From Marvinbryantia formatexigens DSM 14469 (lineage in GTDB: Bacteria; Bacillota; Clostridia; Lachnospirales; Lachnospiraceae): a stretch of DNA of 64,000 bases. The notes below the pieces were generated by a model that was given only the letters and a program-made list of their open reading frames with translations, did not search any database and was not told the DNA's origin. The translations under genes were made by a program, and so were the position numbers. Numbering within the stretch: the first letter of the stretch is position 1; each line of letters begins with the position of its first letter. The DNA lies in the NCBI RefSeq assembly GCF_025148285.1, contig NZ_CP102268.1, positions 1-64,000 of the forward strand. Direction: 5' to 3'. This document shows positions 17,338 through 25,571 of this stretch, one piece after another.

Positions 17338-17902
17338 ACAGCCTCTCCTCCTCCAGCATTTTTTTCAGAAGCTCTCTGCCTTTCCTAATACGATACTTCA
17401 CCACACGCAGCTTCACATTCAGCGCCTCCGCAATCTCTTTCTGCTTCATCCCGCAGAAAAAATACAAAACAATACTCTCCCGGTAAACCTCCGGCAGCCT
17501 GCTTATCGCATTCTCCAGGTCCATCTGCTCCGCCAGAGAGGAAATCGGATTATAGAACAGCTTCCCGTCATCTTCCCTCTGCCGCGCGGATATCTCTGCC
17601 AACAGCATGTTTACATCCTCCGCCGGTAATTCAATTCCACTGCCCGCTTTATAAAAATCCCGGCACAGATTTCCGGCTATTGTATACAAATAGTTTATTG
17701 TCTTCCCGCGATGCTCATATTCTGAAAAGTTTCGGAAAAAGCGTTCAAACGTTTCCTGCGTCAAATCCTCCGCCATATAAATATCCTTTGCCCTCCTCCG
17801 GCAATATTGAAAAACCGGCGGGTAATACTTCCGTACAAACAGTTCAATAGCGGCATCATCACCCTTTCTCATATGCCAGAGCAGCCGTTCATCCGAATCC
17901 AT
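17291..17902 (-). CDS. ECF-type RNA polymerase sigma factor
   Basis: 203 residues with region 2 (AAIELFVRKYYPPVFQYCRR, AEDLTQETFERFFRNF) and region 4 (AISRLPEVYRESIVLYFFCG, QKEIAEALNVKLRVVKYRIR). It heads the four-gene exporter operon and probably controls it. GAGGAGAGG precedes the ATG. No classical zinc-binding anti-sigma gene lies next to it. Confidence 0.92.
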   Translation of the reverse strand: MDSDERLLWHMRKGDDAAIELFVRKYYPPVFQYCRRRAKDIYMAEDLTQETFERFFRNFSEYEHRGKTINYLYTIAGNLCRDFYKAGSGIELPAEDVNMLLAEISARQREDDGKLFYNPISSLAEQMDLENAISRLPEVYRESIVLYFFCGMKQKEIAEALNVKLRVVKYRIRKGRELLKKMLEEERLYDGAGTEGSTYQKND

Positions 17903-18152
17903 CCTTCGCCTCTCCTCTGTATCTCATATCATTTATCAGCCATATACAACATTTTATATCCCGCCTTCAGGCTCATACAGGGGCATCCCAGGGTCTCTCC
18001 CCCACTATAGAGCAATCCTATGCAGGTTCCGCCCTTTCGCTCCCTGGCTTTATTATATATAACGAAAACGCGGACGAAAAGGACATAAAAATTGCCCTTT
18101 TTTTACCGGGAATTTTCGCACACATGACGGGCGGATTCCCACAAAAAATCTC
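17903..18152. other. Intergenic region upstream of the ECF operon
   Basis: No gene seen. On the minus strand there is a TATAAT near 18055 with a poor -35, and GGAACC followed after 15 bases by TATAGT near 18006-18032, which loosely resembles an autoregulated ECF promoter. Neither is strong. Confidence 0.35.
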
Positions 18153-18195
18153 ACTAAAAACGTCCATCGGTCGTTTTGGTCGTATGCATGGCAAT
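18153..18195 (-). repeat. Dispersed 17-mer plus hairpin element, copy 2
   Basis: Minus strand ATTGCCATGCATACGAC, then arms CAAAACGACC and GGACGTTTTT around GAT, then AGT. It starts right after the spoIIIAH terminator. This is the most degenerate copy (one A-A mismatch in the stem) and the only one far (about 250 bases) from the next gene start. Confidence 0.88.
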
Positions 18196-18229
18196 AAAAA
18201 ACCCACTGCAGATATTTTGCAGTGGGCTT
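18196..18229 (-). terminator. Terminator of the spoIIIA operon
   Basis: CCCACTGC and GCAGTGGG arms (18202-18226) followed on the minus strand by TTTTTT, four bases after the spoIIIAH stop codon. Confidence 0.88.
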
Positions 18230-18233
18230 TCAT

Positions 18234-18818
18234 CTACTCCCCGCTCACCGGGGTGATGACTATGTTCTCGCCGGAGATCTCTGTTTTCCGTTTCACGATA
18301 TCTTCAATCTGTGCCCGCTGGGCATCGGTAATCTCCGCCATATTGATGACCACATCGACGCTGCCGTCGGTGATGCTGACAACACTTCCCTCAAAGCCCT
18401 TGGCGTCGAGCAGAAGCTCCGCCGCCGCTTCCCGCTCGGCGTTCTCTGTCAGCGACGTAATGCTGTCGATTGCATTCTGCTTCTGCTCCTGGGCAATGCT
18501 CTCGTTATTGATTACCTCCATCAGCGTTTCTTTATTCTGGGCGCGCAGCTGCTCCCGCGTCAGCTTTGCCTCCGCCGCCACCGAGGTGCCCGTCAGACTG
18601 GTAAGCACCGCCTCGCCCGGCGTATCGGTCACGTCCTCAGAAGACGCGGCGTCCGCCGTGCTGACGCCGTTTTCCATAAGCACCTGTTCCTCCGATACCG
18701 CGCTCTGCACCACCGCTTCCTCCAGCTTTGTCCCTGAGTAATTTAAGTAACCCGCCACCGCAATCATAATGGCAAGCGCCGTTATGATAATCTGGTTCTT
18801 TTTCATGATACGTTTCAC
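18234..18818 (-). CDS. spoIIIAH: SpoIIIAH, mother-cell half of the sporulation channel
   Basis: Mother-cell membrane protein that joins SpoIIQ across the intermembrane space. Seen: one N-terminal membrane segment (QIIITALAIMIAVAGYL), a low-complexity linker, then a YscJ/FliF-like ring domain (TSLTENAEREAAAELLLDAK, DGSVDVVINMAEITDAQRAQ). Start at GTG 18818 because AAAGGAG lies eight bases before it; the ATG 12 bases later is an alternative. 194 residues. Last gene of the operon. Confidence 0.92.
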   Translation of the reverse strand: MKRIMKKNQIIITALAIMIAVAGYLNYSGTKLEEAVVQSAVSEEQVLMENGVSTADAASSEDVTDTPGEAVLTSLTGTSVAAEAKLTREQLRAQNKETLMEVINNESIAQEQKQNAIDSITSLTENAEREAAAELLLDAKGFEGSVVSITDGSVDVVINMAEITDAQRAQIEDIVKRKTEISGENIVITPVSGE

Positions 18819-18832
18819 CTTATCCTCTCCTT

Positions 18833-19408
18833 TCAATTCATCTTCATTACTTTGATTTTATGCGCCTCCAGTCCAAATAATGCCATTACCGCGTCAGTTA
18901 TGTCCTTTTTCACAAGAGAGCTGTCCGCGCCCTGCGCAAGCACCAGCACACCCTCAATCTGCGGCGACAGCTCCCGCGTGACATAGGGCGTCTCGCCGCC
19001 GCTGCCGTCCGTTCCGTAAACCGTCTCCGGGCGTTCTTCCTCCTCCGTCGTGCTGCTCCCTGCCCCGTCGCCGCCGTCCTCCTGCGTTACCCGGCGGACG
19101 GTGGCGGTATCCTTCTCCACGATTCTCTCCCCGGAGTCGCGGCAGTAAATCATTACGCGCACCTGCCCGGCGCCGTCCAGCTCTGAGAGGATATTCTCCA
19201 GCCGCTGCTCCATATCGCGGACATCTTCCGTCTCCCCGGACATATCCACCCCGGCTTTTTCCTGCGCCGCCGCTTTCCCGTCCGCATCCGTCCCGGTTTC
19301 CACCGGCAGAGAAATAACCAGTATCAGAACGCCCGCCAGCAGAAGGACTATCCACTGGTCCCGCCGCATATTTTTCAGCTTTTCCAGCCATTGATATATT
19401 TTATTCAT
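18833..19408 (-). CDS. spoIIIAG: SpoIIIAG
   Basis: Ring-forming protein of the SpoIIIA-SpoIIQ channel. Seen: a membrane segment at about residues 19-35 (WIVLLLAGVLILVISLP), then an extracytoplasmic domain with LENILSELDGAGQVRVMIY, the SpoIIIAG hallmark, and a Gly/Ser/Glu-rich insertion near residue 115. 191 residues. ATGA overlap with spoIIIAF. Confidence 0.93.
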   Translation of the reverse strand: MNKIYQWLEKLKNMRRDQWIVLLLAGVLILVISLPVETGTDADGKAAAQEKAGVDMSGETEDVRDMEQRLENILSELDGAGQVRVMIYCRDSGERIVEKDTATVRRVTQEDGGDGAGSSTTEEEERPETVYGTDGSGGETPYVTRELSPQIEGVLVLAQGADSSLVKKDITDAVMALFGLEAHKIKVMKMN

Positions 19409-19974
19409 CCCCGCTCCTTTACCGACACCGTGACGTCATCCCGCTCCGTCCCGTAAACAGAAGAAATTTCCGCCCGTATGCGCTCAATGCTCTTCTGCTG
19501 GCGTTCTCCTGCCTCCTGCGCCCCCGCTTCGTCTCCGGGAGCGCTCTTTGCCGGTGCAATCAGAATAGAAACGCCCGTAAGAGAGGCGGCCTGCCCCGGC
19601 TGCTCCCCTTCCAGAGACAGCTTTACGGACAGAGGCTGTTGCCCGTAATACTGCACGATTTCCTCCATCTGCCGCTCCAGCTCCTTTTCATACGCCTCCG
19701 CTATCTTCTCATTCTGCAGCCCGGCAAGCGCCTCCCCGGAAACCTGCAGCTCCTGCGCCTCCTGGACGGCAAGCGCCAGACGCAGCTCCTCACCGAACGC
19801 CTCCCCGACAGAAAAAAGACCGGCAAGCGGCGAAAACACCAGCAGAAGAACAATCAGCCCGCCGAAAAACCGGATGTACCGGCGGTAATCTTCGTTCCGC
19901 ACCAGATGACAGAACAGCTCCAGAATGCAGAGACAAAAAATAAAATTTTTCGCCCAGCGGTATACTGTTTCCAT
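19405..19974 (-). CDS. spoIIIAF: SpoIIIAF
   Basis: Membrane component of the channel with two N-terminal helices (FIFCLCILELFCHLV and FFGGLIVLLLVFSPLAGLF) and a soluble domain ending in AEISSVYGTERDDVTVSV. 189 residues. Position between AE and AG confirms the identity. Confidence 0.93.
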   Translation of the reverse strand: METVYRWAKNFIFCLCILELFCHLVRNEDYRRYIRFFGGLIVLLLVFSPLAGLFSVGEAFGEELRLALAVQEAQELQVSGEALAGLQNEKIAEAYEKELERQMEEIVQYYGQQPLSVKLSLEGEQPGQAASLTGVSILIAPAKSAPGDEAGAQEAGERQQKSIERIRAEISSVYGTERDDVTVSVKERG

Positions 19975-19990
19975 AAAAACCTCCTGTGTT

Positions 19991-21145
19991 CTATACTCCC
20001 CGTATCGAAGCCGTCACAAGCGCCAGCGTGATCAGAAAGGTTACCCCGGTGACCGACACCGTCTTTAAAAGCAGCGCCGCGCCCTCCCCGACGCCACTGA
20101 TACACTCCGTAATCCGTTTATCGGATACCGGCTGCACCGCCGCGCCGACCGCCTTATACAGAAACGTGCACACCAGAAGACGCACCACCGGAGCAAGGCA
20201 GATAAGCACAATCACCAGAAGCCCCGCCACCCCGACGGCGTTTTTCAGAAGTACCGCTGTTCCCAGCACCGTCTCCGTCACGGCGTTTAAGGTGTTTCCA
20301 AGCACCGGAAGCGCCCCGGTCGCCTTTGTCCAGACAGAATTTTTCAGCGAATCGATTGCCGGCAGAAGCAGCGCCTGCACCGTCTGGACGCCGACGACAA
20401 GTGCAAACAGCGTTTTCAGTATCCAGGAAAGCGCAAGATGTATCAGCTCCGCCAGCTTTGAAAAAAGCTCCTCCCTTCCAAGGTGATTCAGCAAAAGAAA
20501 CAATACATAAAAACGGATTCCCGGCAGCACAATATACGTCATCAGCGCCTGCGCCGCCGCTATAAAAACAAGTGTCAGCTCATAAAAGCCGATTGCGGTA
20601 AGCGAGCCCGCCGCCAGAGACGCCACCACCAGATACGTCGGCAGCAGCAGCTTCATAAAATGAAGCATCTGCTGCAGGTTGTTTTCCGCCATGCGTCCGA
20701 GGTCGCCGAACGCCTTCATCAATATCACAAACAGCAGCAGATAAATCATATAAAATGCGATTTCGGAAATCTGGTTTTTTTCAAATATCTTCACAAAATT
20801 CGAAAAAACGGCGGCGGCGATTGCCAGCACCAGTATCTGAAGCACCATATTCTTCTGATTGGAAAGCTCGGAAAACGCCGCCTCCTTTAAAAATTCCAGC
20901 AGCGTATCCCGCCGCAGCGGTATCTCTCCCCGCAGAAGCTCTGCGATGCTGTCCCGGAAATCAAAATCATACTCCGGGAACATTTCATCTATGCTGCTCT
21001 GCAGCTCCTTCAGGTCCAGCTCCTCCAGATAGGAACCGGCAAGCTCGTCCGTGCCCTCCGCCGCATAAGCCATCCGGAAGTCCGCCGTCACAGAAATTCC
21101 AATCATCAGCAGGAACAGCAGGATTTTCTTCTTTGCTCTTTTCAT
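19991..21145 (-). CDS. spoIIIAE: SpoIIIAE
   Basis: Polytopic membrane protein of 384 residues with a cleavable-looking signal (ILLFLLMIGISVTADFRMAYA) and at least seven hydrophobic helices after residue 100. The family stretch SNFVKIFEKNQISEIAFYM is present. It overlaps spoIIIAD by ATGA and is predicted to form the export core with AB-AD. Confidence 0.95.
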   Translation of the reverse strand: MKRAKKKILLFLLMIGISVTADFRMAYAAEGTDELAGSYLEELDLKELQSSIDEMFPEYDFDFRDSIAELLRGEIPLRRDTLLEFLKEAAFSELSNQKNMVLQILVLAIAAAVFSNFVKIFEKNQISEIAFYMIYLLLFVILMKAFGDLGRMAENNLQQMLHFMKLLLPTYLVVASLAAGSLTAIGFYELTLVFIAAAQALMTYIVLPGIRFYVLFLLLNHLGREELFSKLAELIHLALSWILKTLFALVVGVQTVQALLLPAIDSLKNSVWTKATGALPVLGNTLNAVTETVLGTAVLLKNAVGVAGLLVIVLICLAPVVRLLVCTFLYKAVGAAVQPVSDKRITECISGVGEGAALLLKTVSVTGVTFLITLALVTASIRGV

Positions 21146-21528
21146 GTCAGATACTCCGAAATCGTATTAAGAAGCGCCAGCACAATTGGTGTGCTGACGG
21201 AAAGCACCGATATTTTCCCGGACAGCTCAATCTGCCCGGCAACCGCCGAGTAACCGGCATCCCGGCAGATGCTGGCGGAAAAATCTGCAATGTAGGCGAT
21301 TCCGACAATTTTCAGCAGAATTTTCAGATAAGATTCCTTCAGGCTGATATACTGCACAAGCTGTGAAATTGCGCCCGCCATCGCCTGGATTCTGGAAATC
21401 GCACAGAAAAAAATCAGCGTGCAGGACGCCATGCTGATGAGCGTGGAAAACTGCGGCTTCCATTCCCGCACCAGAAGCGCCATCAATACGCCCGCAATAC
21501 CAAGGATTCCGATTTTTATCATATCCAT
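21142..21528 (-). CDS. spoIIIAD: SpoIIIAD
   Basis: Small membrane protein with about four helices (IGILGIAGVLMALLV, FSTLISMASCTLIFFCAIS) and the conserved YIADFSASICRDAGYSAVAG. The ATG at 21528 is preferred because GGGGGAG lies about seven bases upstream; the in-frame ATG six bases earlier is too close to it. About 128 residues. Confidence 0.94.
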   Translation of the reverse strand: MDMIKIGILGIAGVLMALLVREWKPQFSTLISMASCTLIFFCAISRIQAMAGAISQLVQYISLKESYLKILLKIVGIAYIADFSASICRDAGYSAVAGQIELSGKISVLSVSTPIVLALLNTISEYLT

Positions 21529-21558
21529 AGCCATTCTCCCCCTCTCTTCTCCGACGCG

Positions 21559-21753
21559 CTACAGCGCAAAAAGACTTTTTATCGTATCGAACAATTCATA
21601 GATGTAAGGGAGCAGCCAGAACAGCACCAGCACCAGCCCCGCCAGGGAGGCGAGCGACGCCTGGTCGTCCCGTCCCCCGTGCTTTAACACCTGACTGATT
21701 ACCGAGACCAGAATGCCGACCGCCGCGATTTTGAATATAATATTTACGCTCAT
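21559..21753 (-). CDS. spoIIIAC: SpoIIIAC
   Basis: 64-residue two-helix membrane protein (IIFKIAAVGILVSVISQVL; LASLAGLVLVLFWLLPYI), full family length, between AB and AD. Similar in layout to the SpoIIIAD N-terminus, as known for this pair. Confidence 0.93.
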   Translation of the reverse strand: MSVNIIFKIAAVGILVSVISQVLKHGGRDDQASLASLAGLVLVLFWLLPYIYELFDTIKSLFAL

Positions 21754-21765
21754 GAACCACCTCTT

Positions 21766-22284
21766 TTACAACAACAGCAGCACGCAGAAGCATCCGCCCA
21801 GAAATCCGAGGCTCTGGTATACCTTTGCCTTCTGCCGGTAATCCTCCTGCGCCTCCGCCCGCGCGGCGGCAAGCTCCTCCTGGTAAAGCCGGATGGTCTG
21901 CACCTGCTGCTCCCGGTCCGGACAGCCAAGGCGTCTGCCAAAGCGCACCAGCGCTTCCACATCCCGCTCCTTCAGTCCCCCGAAGCCCAGAAGTGCTTCC
22001 GCCTGCTCCGCAAAAATATCCCCCGTCGTGCTTTTGCTGCGCAGCTCCATTGCCGACGCCAGAGACGCGAAAAAGCTTTCCAGCGGTTCCTCCGTTCTCT
22101 TTGCCAGCTCCGGAAAAATTTCCGGAAGCGGCGTCGCCGCGTACTGGATCTCCCCCTTCAGTACCTGCATCAGACGCTCCAGCTCGCCCAGCCACCTCAC
22201 ACGCTGCGCCAGCTCCCTGCTCATACACACGCCCAGCGCGCTGCCGGAAATAATAATCAGCGCCATCCCCGCCACTTTCAGCAT
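21766..22284 (-). CDS. spoIIIAB: SpoIIIAB
   Basis: 172-residue protein with helices at both ends (VAGMALIIISGSALGV; SLGFLGGCFCVLLLL) and a helical middle, distantly related to GspF. The ATG overlaps the spoIIIAA stop codon by 7 bases. Family motif LERLMQVLKGEIQYAATPLP present. Confidence 0.94.
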   Translation of the reverse strand: MLKVAGMALIIISGSALGVCMSRELAQRVRWLGELERLMQVLKGEIQYAATPLPEIFPELAKRTEEPLESFFASLASAMELRSKSTTGDIFAEQAEALLGFGGLKERDVEALVRFGRRLGCPDREQQVQTIRLYQEELAAARAEAQEDYRQKAKVYQSLGFLGGCFCVLLLL

Positions 22285-23291
22285 GTCTCCTGGCCTCCGC
22301 GGCAGATATCCGTCCCCCTGCCACAGCAGATGTCCACTCCGCCGCCGTGATAAATGTCCGTCCCTCTGTCGTCAAAAATCTCCTTTACCTGTCCGATTCT
22401 GCGATGGTTATGTAAAACGACATAGCGCTCAAATACGCGTTCCTGCACCAGCTTCTGCAGGAGCGGTCTGCGCTGCACATCCTCTATGGAATCCCCGTGA
22501 ACCGTCGCCAGCAGCCTGCAGCCGCAGTGAATGACGGATTCGATTGCCCGGATATCGCGGTAATCGCCGATTTCATCCACCGCGATCACGCGCGGGGACA
22601 TTGCCCGGATAAGCATCATCATGCCCTCCGCCTTCGGGCAGCAGTCCAGCACATCGGTACGGATGCCGAGGTCGTTCTGCGGCACTCCCAGATACGAGCC
22701 GCCGATTTCCGAGCGCTCATCCACCACGCCGACCGTAACGCCCGGAAAGGACGCAGTCCCGTCCGAAATCTGCCGTATCAGGTCGCGCAGAAGCGTGGTC
22801 TTCCCGCATCTCGGCGGGGAGATAATCAGTGTATGACACACCTCCTCCCGCTCAATCAGATAGGGAAGCACCTTATCCGCACATCCCCTGCGCTGATGGG
22901 AAAGGCGGATATTTAAAAAGGAAATATGCTTCACGCTCTTAATCCGGTCTCCTTCCATGATGATTTTTCCGGCAATTCCAATGCGGTGCCCACCCTGTAT
23001 GGTGAGAAACCCCTGGCGGATTTCCTCCTCAAAGGCATACAGCGAATAATGCGCAATGTATTCCACCGTCTCCAGAAGCTCCCTGCGCTCCACCGGATAG
23101 CCCTCGCTCTCCCTGTCCGTAATCTCTCCCGTCGCCCGCACGAAATATTCCCTGCCGTCCCAGGTGATCAGCAGCGGCCGGTCCACGCGCAGCCGGATTT
23201 CCTGCAGCTTTTCAAAGTCCACGTTCAGATGCTCCAGAACATGGCGCAGATTCCGTGAAAAAATCTTTAAAAATTCCTGTACATTTCCCAT
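22278..23291 (-). CDS. spoIIIAA: SpoIIIAA, secretion-type ATPase
   Basis: Cytoplasmic ATPase of the SpoIIIA complex, related to GspE/VirB11. Seen: LQEIRLRVDRPLLI, Walker A SPPRCGKTTLLRDLIRQI, Walker B MMLIRAMSPRVIAVDEIGD and GCRLLATVHGDSIEDVQRRP. ATG 23291 has AGGGG upstream; the longer frame to 23423 lacks support. 337 residues, longer than the 307 of B. subtilis because of a C-terminal tail made of three 8-residue repeats (22293-22364), described separately. Confidence 0.95.
   Translation of the reverse strand: MGNVQEFLKIFSRNLRHVLEHLNVDFEKLQEIRLRVDRPLLITWDGREYFVRATGEITDRESEGYPVERRELLETVEYIAHYSLYAFEEEIRQGFLTIQGGHRIGIAGKIIMEGDRIKSVKHISFLNIRLSHQRRGCADKVLPYLIEREEVCHTLIISPPRCGKTTLLRDLIRQISDGTASFPGVTVGVVDERSEIGGSYLGVPQNDLGIRTDVLDCCPKAEGMMMLIRAMSPRVIAVDEIGDYRDIRAIESVIHCGCRLLATVHGDSIEDVQRRPLLQKLVQERVFERYVVLHNHRRIGQVKEIFDDRGTDIYHGGGVDICCGRGTDICRGGQETC
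22293..22364 (-). repeat. Three 24-bp tandem units at the spoIIIAA 3' end
   Basis: Units 22293-22316, 22317-22340 and 22341-22364 encode GTDIYHGG, GVDICCGR and GTDICRGG. They are in frame and form the C-terminal tail of SpoIIIAA just before the spoIIIAB start. Confidence 0.85.
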
Positions 23292-23479
23292 CACAACACC
23301 CCTGTAGCGTAAAATTCCGGTCAGGCTGCCCTGCTGCCCCAGACCTTTTTTCCTGCGGCCATCCTTCTTTATCGTCCCCGGCGCCGGGCACAGGAACCGC
23401 TCTGAATTGCTGCCACACTTCAATATATGAGTCTGTCCAAAAAATATGCCTGCGGATTACTTGCATTTTCCGCGCAGGC

Positions 23480-23487
23480 ATTGTATG
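23480..23487 (-). promoter_or_regulatory. Predicted sigma-E -10 box of the spoIIIA operon
   Basis: Minus strand CATACAAT (23487-23480) is an exact match to the mother-cell sigma-E -10 consensus; a partial -35 (CATCATT) lies 14 bases upstream. A hairpin with TGCCTG/CAGGCA arms (23447-23480) followed by TATTTTTT on the minus strand abuts the box. The leader to spoIIIAA would be about 180 bases. Nothing else is seen in 23292-23446. Confidence 0.55.
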
Positions 23488-23547
23488 ATGATTCATATTG
23501 AAATGATGTTGGGCAATTCATAAAAAATATAGAAGGGGAATCAGCAT

Positions 23548-24480
23548 ATGAAAAAGAAAGTTGTAATTGCACTCGGACACCGCGCTCTGGGCACTACCTT
23601 CCCGGAGCAGCAGGTTGCGGTAAAGAAATCCGCAAAGGTACTTGCCGATATGGCGGAGGCAGGCTGCCAGCTCATTATCACGCACAGCAACGCGCCGCAG
23701 GTGGGCATGATTCACACTGCCATGAATGAATTCGCGCATTTTCACAGCGATTATACCGGCGCTCCCATGTCGGTCTGCTCCGCCATGAGCCAGGGCTACA
23801 TCGGCTACGATATCCAGAACGCGCTGCGCGCGGAGCTGGTAAAACGCGGCATCTTTAAGACCGTCAGCACCATTCTCACCCAGGTTCTGGTGGACCCGTA
23901 CGACGAGGCTTTTTATCATCCGGTGAAGGTAATCGGACGCTATCTGACAAAGGAAGAGGCGGAACAGGAAGAGGCAAAAGGGAATCATGTTGTGGAGGAG
24001 AGCGGAAACCGCTACCGCAGAATCGTTTCGGCGCCGAAGCCGCAGGCGATCATTGAAATCGACGCCATCAACGCCCTGCTCGACGCCGGGCAGTTTGTGA
24101 TTGCCTGCGGAGGCGGCGGCGTGCCCGTTATGGAGCAGGGAAATGTTCTGAAGGGCGCCAGCGCCATCATCGAAAAGGACTATGCCGCCGGGAAGCTTGC
24201 CGAGATGACAAACGCCGATACCCTGCTCATCCTCACAAGCGATGAAAAGGTGGAGATTGATTTTGACAGCGACCATCCGGCTGCCCTGGAGCATATCACG
24301 ACAGCGGAGGCACGGGAGCATATTAAGGCAAAGCAGTTCGGCGAGACCGCAATGCTTCCGAAAATCCAGGCTTCCGTCGATTTCGTCTCCGGGCAGGAAG
24401 GACGCGAAGCAATCATCACCAATCTGGAGCATGCGCTTGACGCGCTCGCCGGAAAAACCGGAACCCACATCACGCTCTGA
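23548..24480 (+). CDS. Carbamate kinase family protein, atypical N-terminal motif
   Basis: 310-residue amino-acid-kinase-fold protein aligning along its length with carbamate kinases (ATP + carbamate to carbamoyl phosphate, or the reverse). Seen: MSQGYIGYDIQNALRAELVK, ILTQVLVDPYDEAF, VIACGGGGVPV and AMLPKIQASVDFV. Odd: the near-invariant ALGGNA at the N-terminus reads ALGHRA, and SHGNGPQVG reads THSNAPQVG. These replace active-site loop residues, so substrate or activity may differ. AAGGGG precedes the ATG. It stands alone, with no arcA/arcB or carbamoyltransferase beside it. Confidence 0.85.
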   Translation: MKKKVVIALGHRALGTTFPEQQVAVKKSAKVLADMAEAGCQLIITHSNAPQVGMIHTAMNEFAHFHSDYTGAPMSVCSAMSQGYIGYDIQNALRAELVKRGIFKTVSTILTQVLVDPYDEAFYHPVKVIGRYLTKEEAEQEEAKGNHVVEESGNRYRRIVSAPKPQAIIEIDAINALLDAGQFVIACGGGGVPVMEQGNVLKGASAIIEKDYAAGKLAEMTNADTLLILTSDEKVEIDFDSDHPAALEHITTAEAREHIKAKQFGETAMLPKIQASVDFVSGQEGREAIITNLEHALDALAGKTGTHITL

Positions 24481-24516
24481 GCGTAACAGGAACGTCCGGC
24501 CGGATTGTTCCCTCTG

Positions 24517-24556
24517 AAAAAAAGAGCAGGATACCAATGTATCCCGCTCCTTTTTT
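24517..24556. terminator. Bidirectional terminator between convergent genes
   Basis: GAGC/GCTC and GGATA/TATCC paired arms with one A-C mismatch, an A-tract on the left and TTTTTT on the right. It serves the plus-strand kinase and the minus-strand epimerase. Confidence 0.88.
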
Positions 24557-24669
24557 CTGTCTGATTTCAAGATATCTGATATCAAGTGCAAAACGTCCAC
24601 CTCTTCATAAGCCTGCCCATAAGATGGCGTCGGATTCCCTCCCGGACCTGTCCCTGCATCAGCCATTTA

Positions 24670-25554
24670 TCAGTAAATAGTAATATCGTAAGAACGCGCA
24701 AACACCTCACCCGGCTGCGCCGTATTTCCATACTCCCGTTCCTCCAGTGTCCCGTAAAATACGGTGCTGTCGCTTCTGCCGTACCACGGTTCAATGCAGA
24801 TAAACGGCGCGTTTTTGCCCGCCGGGGACCACACGCCAAAGAGCGGCGCATCAAATGTCACGCTCACATACGGCTTTTTATCCGGTCCGGCAAGCCACAT
24901 CTTCCCGGTCTGCTGATGCTCGATCACCAGCGCATCCAGATCAAAGCGGTCCTTCTCAATTTTGTGCAGTCCATCGTCAAGCGCCAGCGGATATTCCTTT
25001 GGGTCGATCAGATTGCAGTTCAGATCAATCAGACGATACTGCAGCTCCTTTTTGTCCGTCTCAAAGCCCATATAATAATCCGTCTGCTCTCCCTTCCCGT
25101 CCAGCGGGCACATAAACGCCGGGTGCGCGCCGATGGAAAAATACAGCGTCTTTTCATCCGTGTTTTCCACCTCCCAGAGAACCGTAATGCGGCTGCCCTC
25201 CAGACGGTAGCCGATTCTCAGACAGAAATCGAACGGATAATTTTCCTTCGTCTCCTCCGTCGCCGAAAAAGCCAGCCAGATTTCCTTCTCTGTCTGTGAC
25301 AGCAGGACGAACTCATAATCTCTCGCAAACCCGTGCTGGTTCATATGATAGGTTTTTCCCTGATAACGGTACTGCTTTTCCCGCAGACCGCCCACAAACG
25401 GAAACAGCACCGGGGAGGTCCAGCCCCAGTAGCGGCTGTCGCCATTCCAGAGATATTCCGTGCCGGTCTCCTTTTTTATAATCGAAACCAGCTCCGCGCT
25501 TTTGCTGCGGACCGTTACCTTTAAATTCTCGTTTTCCAGTACATACTTTTGCAT
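24670..25554 (-). CDS. Aldose 1-epimerase family protein (LacX-like)
   Basis: 294 residues of galactose-mutarotase fold. Seen: AELVSIIKKETGTEYLWNGD, PVLFPFVGGLR, NQHGFARDYEF and SIGAHPAFMCPL, the LacX-type signature including the GAHPAF histidine. Such proteins interconvert sugar anomers or act on phosphorylated hexoses. It is followed upstream by udk and has GAAAGG before its ATG. Sugar specificity not readable. Confidence 0.9.
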   Translation of the reverse strand: MQKYVLENENLKVTVRSKSAELVSIIKKETGTEYLWNGDSRYWGWTSPVLFPFVGGLREKQYRYQGKTYHMNQHGFARDYEFVLLSQTEKEIWLAFSATEETKENYPFDFCLRIGYRLEGSRITVLWEVENTDEKTLYFSIGAHPAFMCPLDGKGEQTDYYMGFETDKKELQYRLIDLNCNLIDPKEYPLALDDGLHKIEKDRFDLDALVIEHQQTGKMWLAGPDKKPYVSVTFDAPLFGVWSPAGKNAPFICIEPWYGRSDSTVFYGTLEEREYGNTAQPGEVFARSYDITIY

Positions 25555-25571
25555 AATACTCTTTCCTTTCC

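Noticed and set aside
23518-24666. 382-codon minus-strand frame opposite the carbamate kinase
   Set aside because: Shadow of a clear kinase gene; no recognisable domain or ribosome site.
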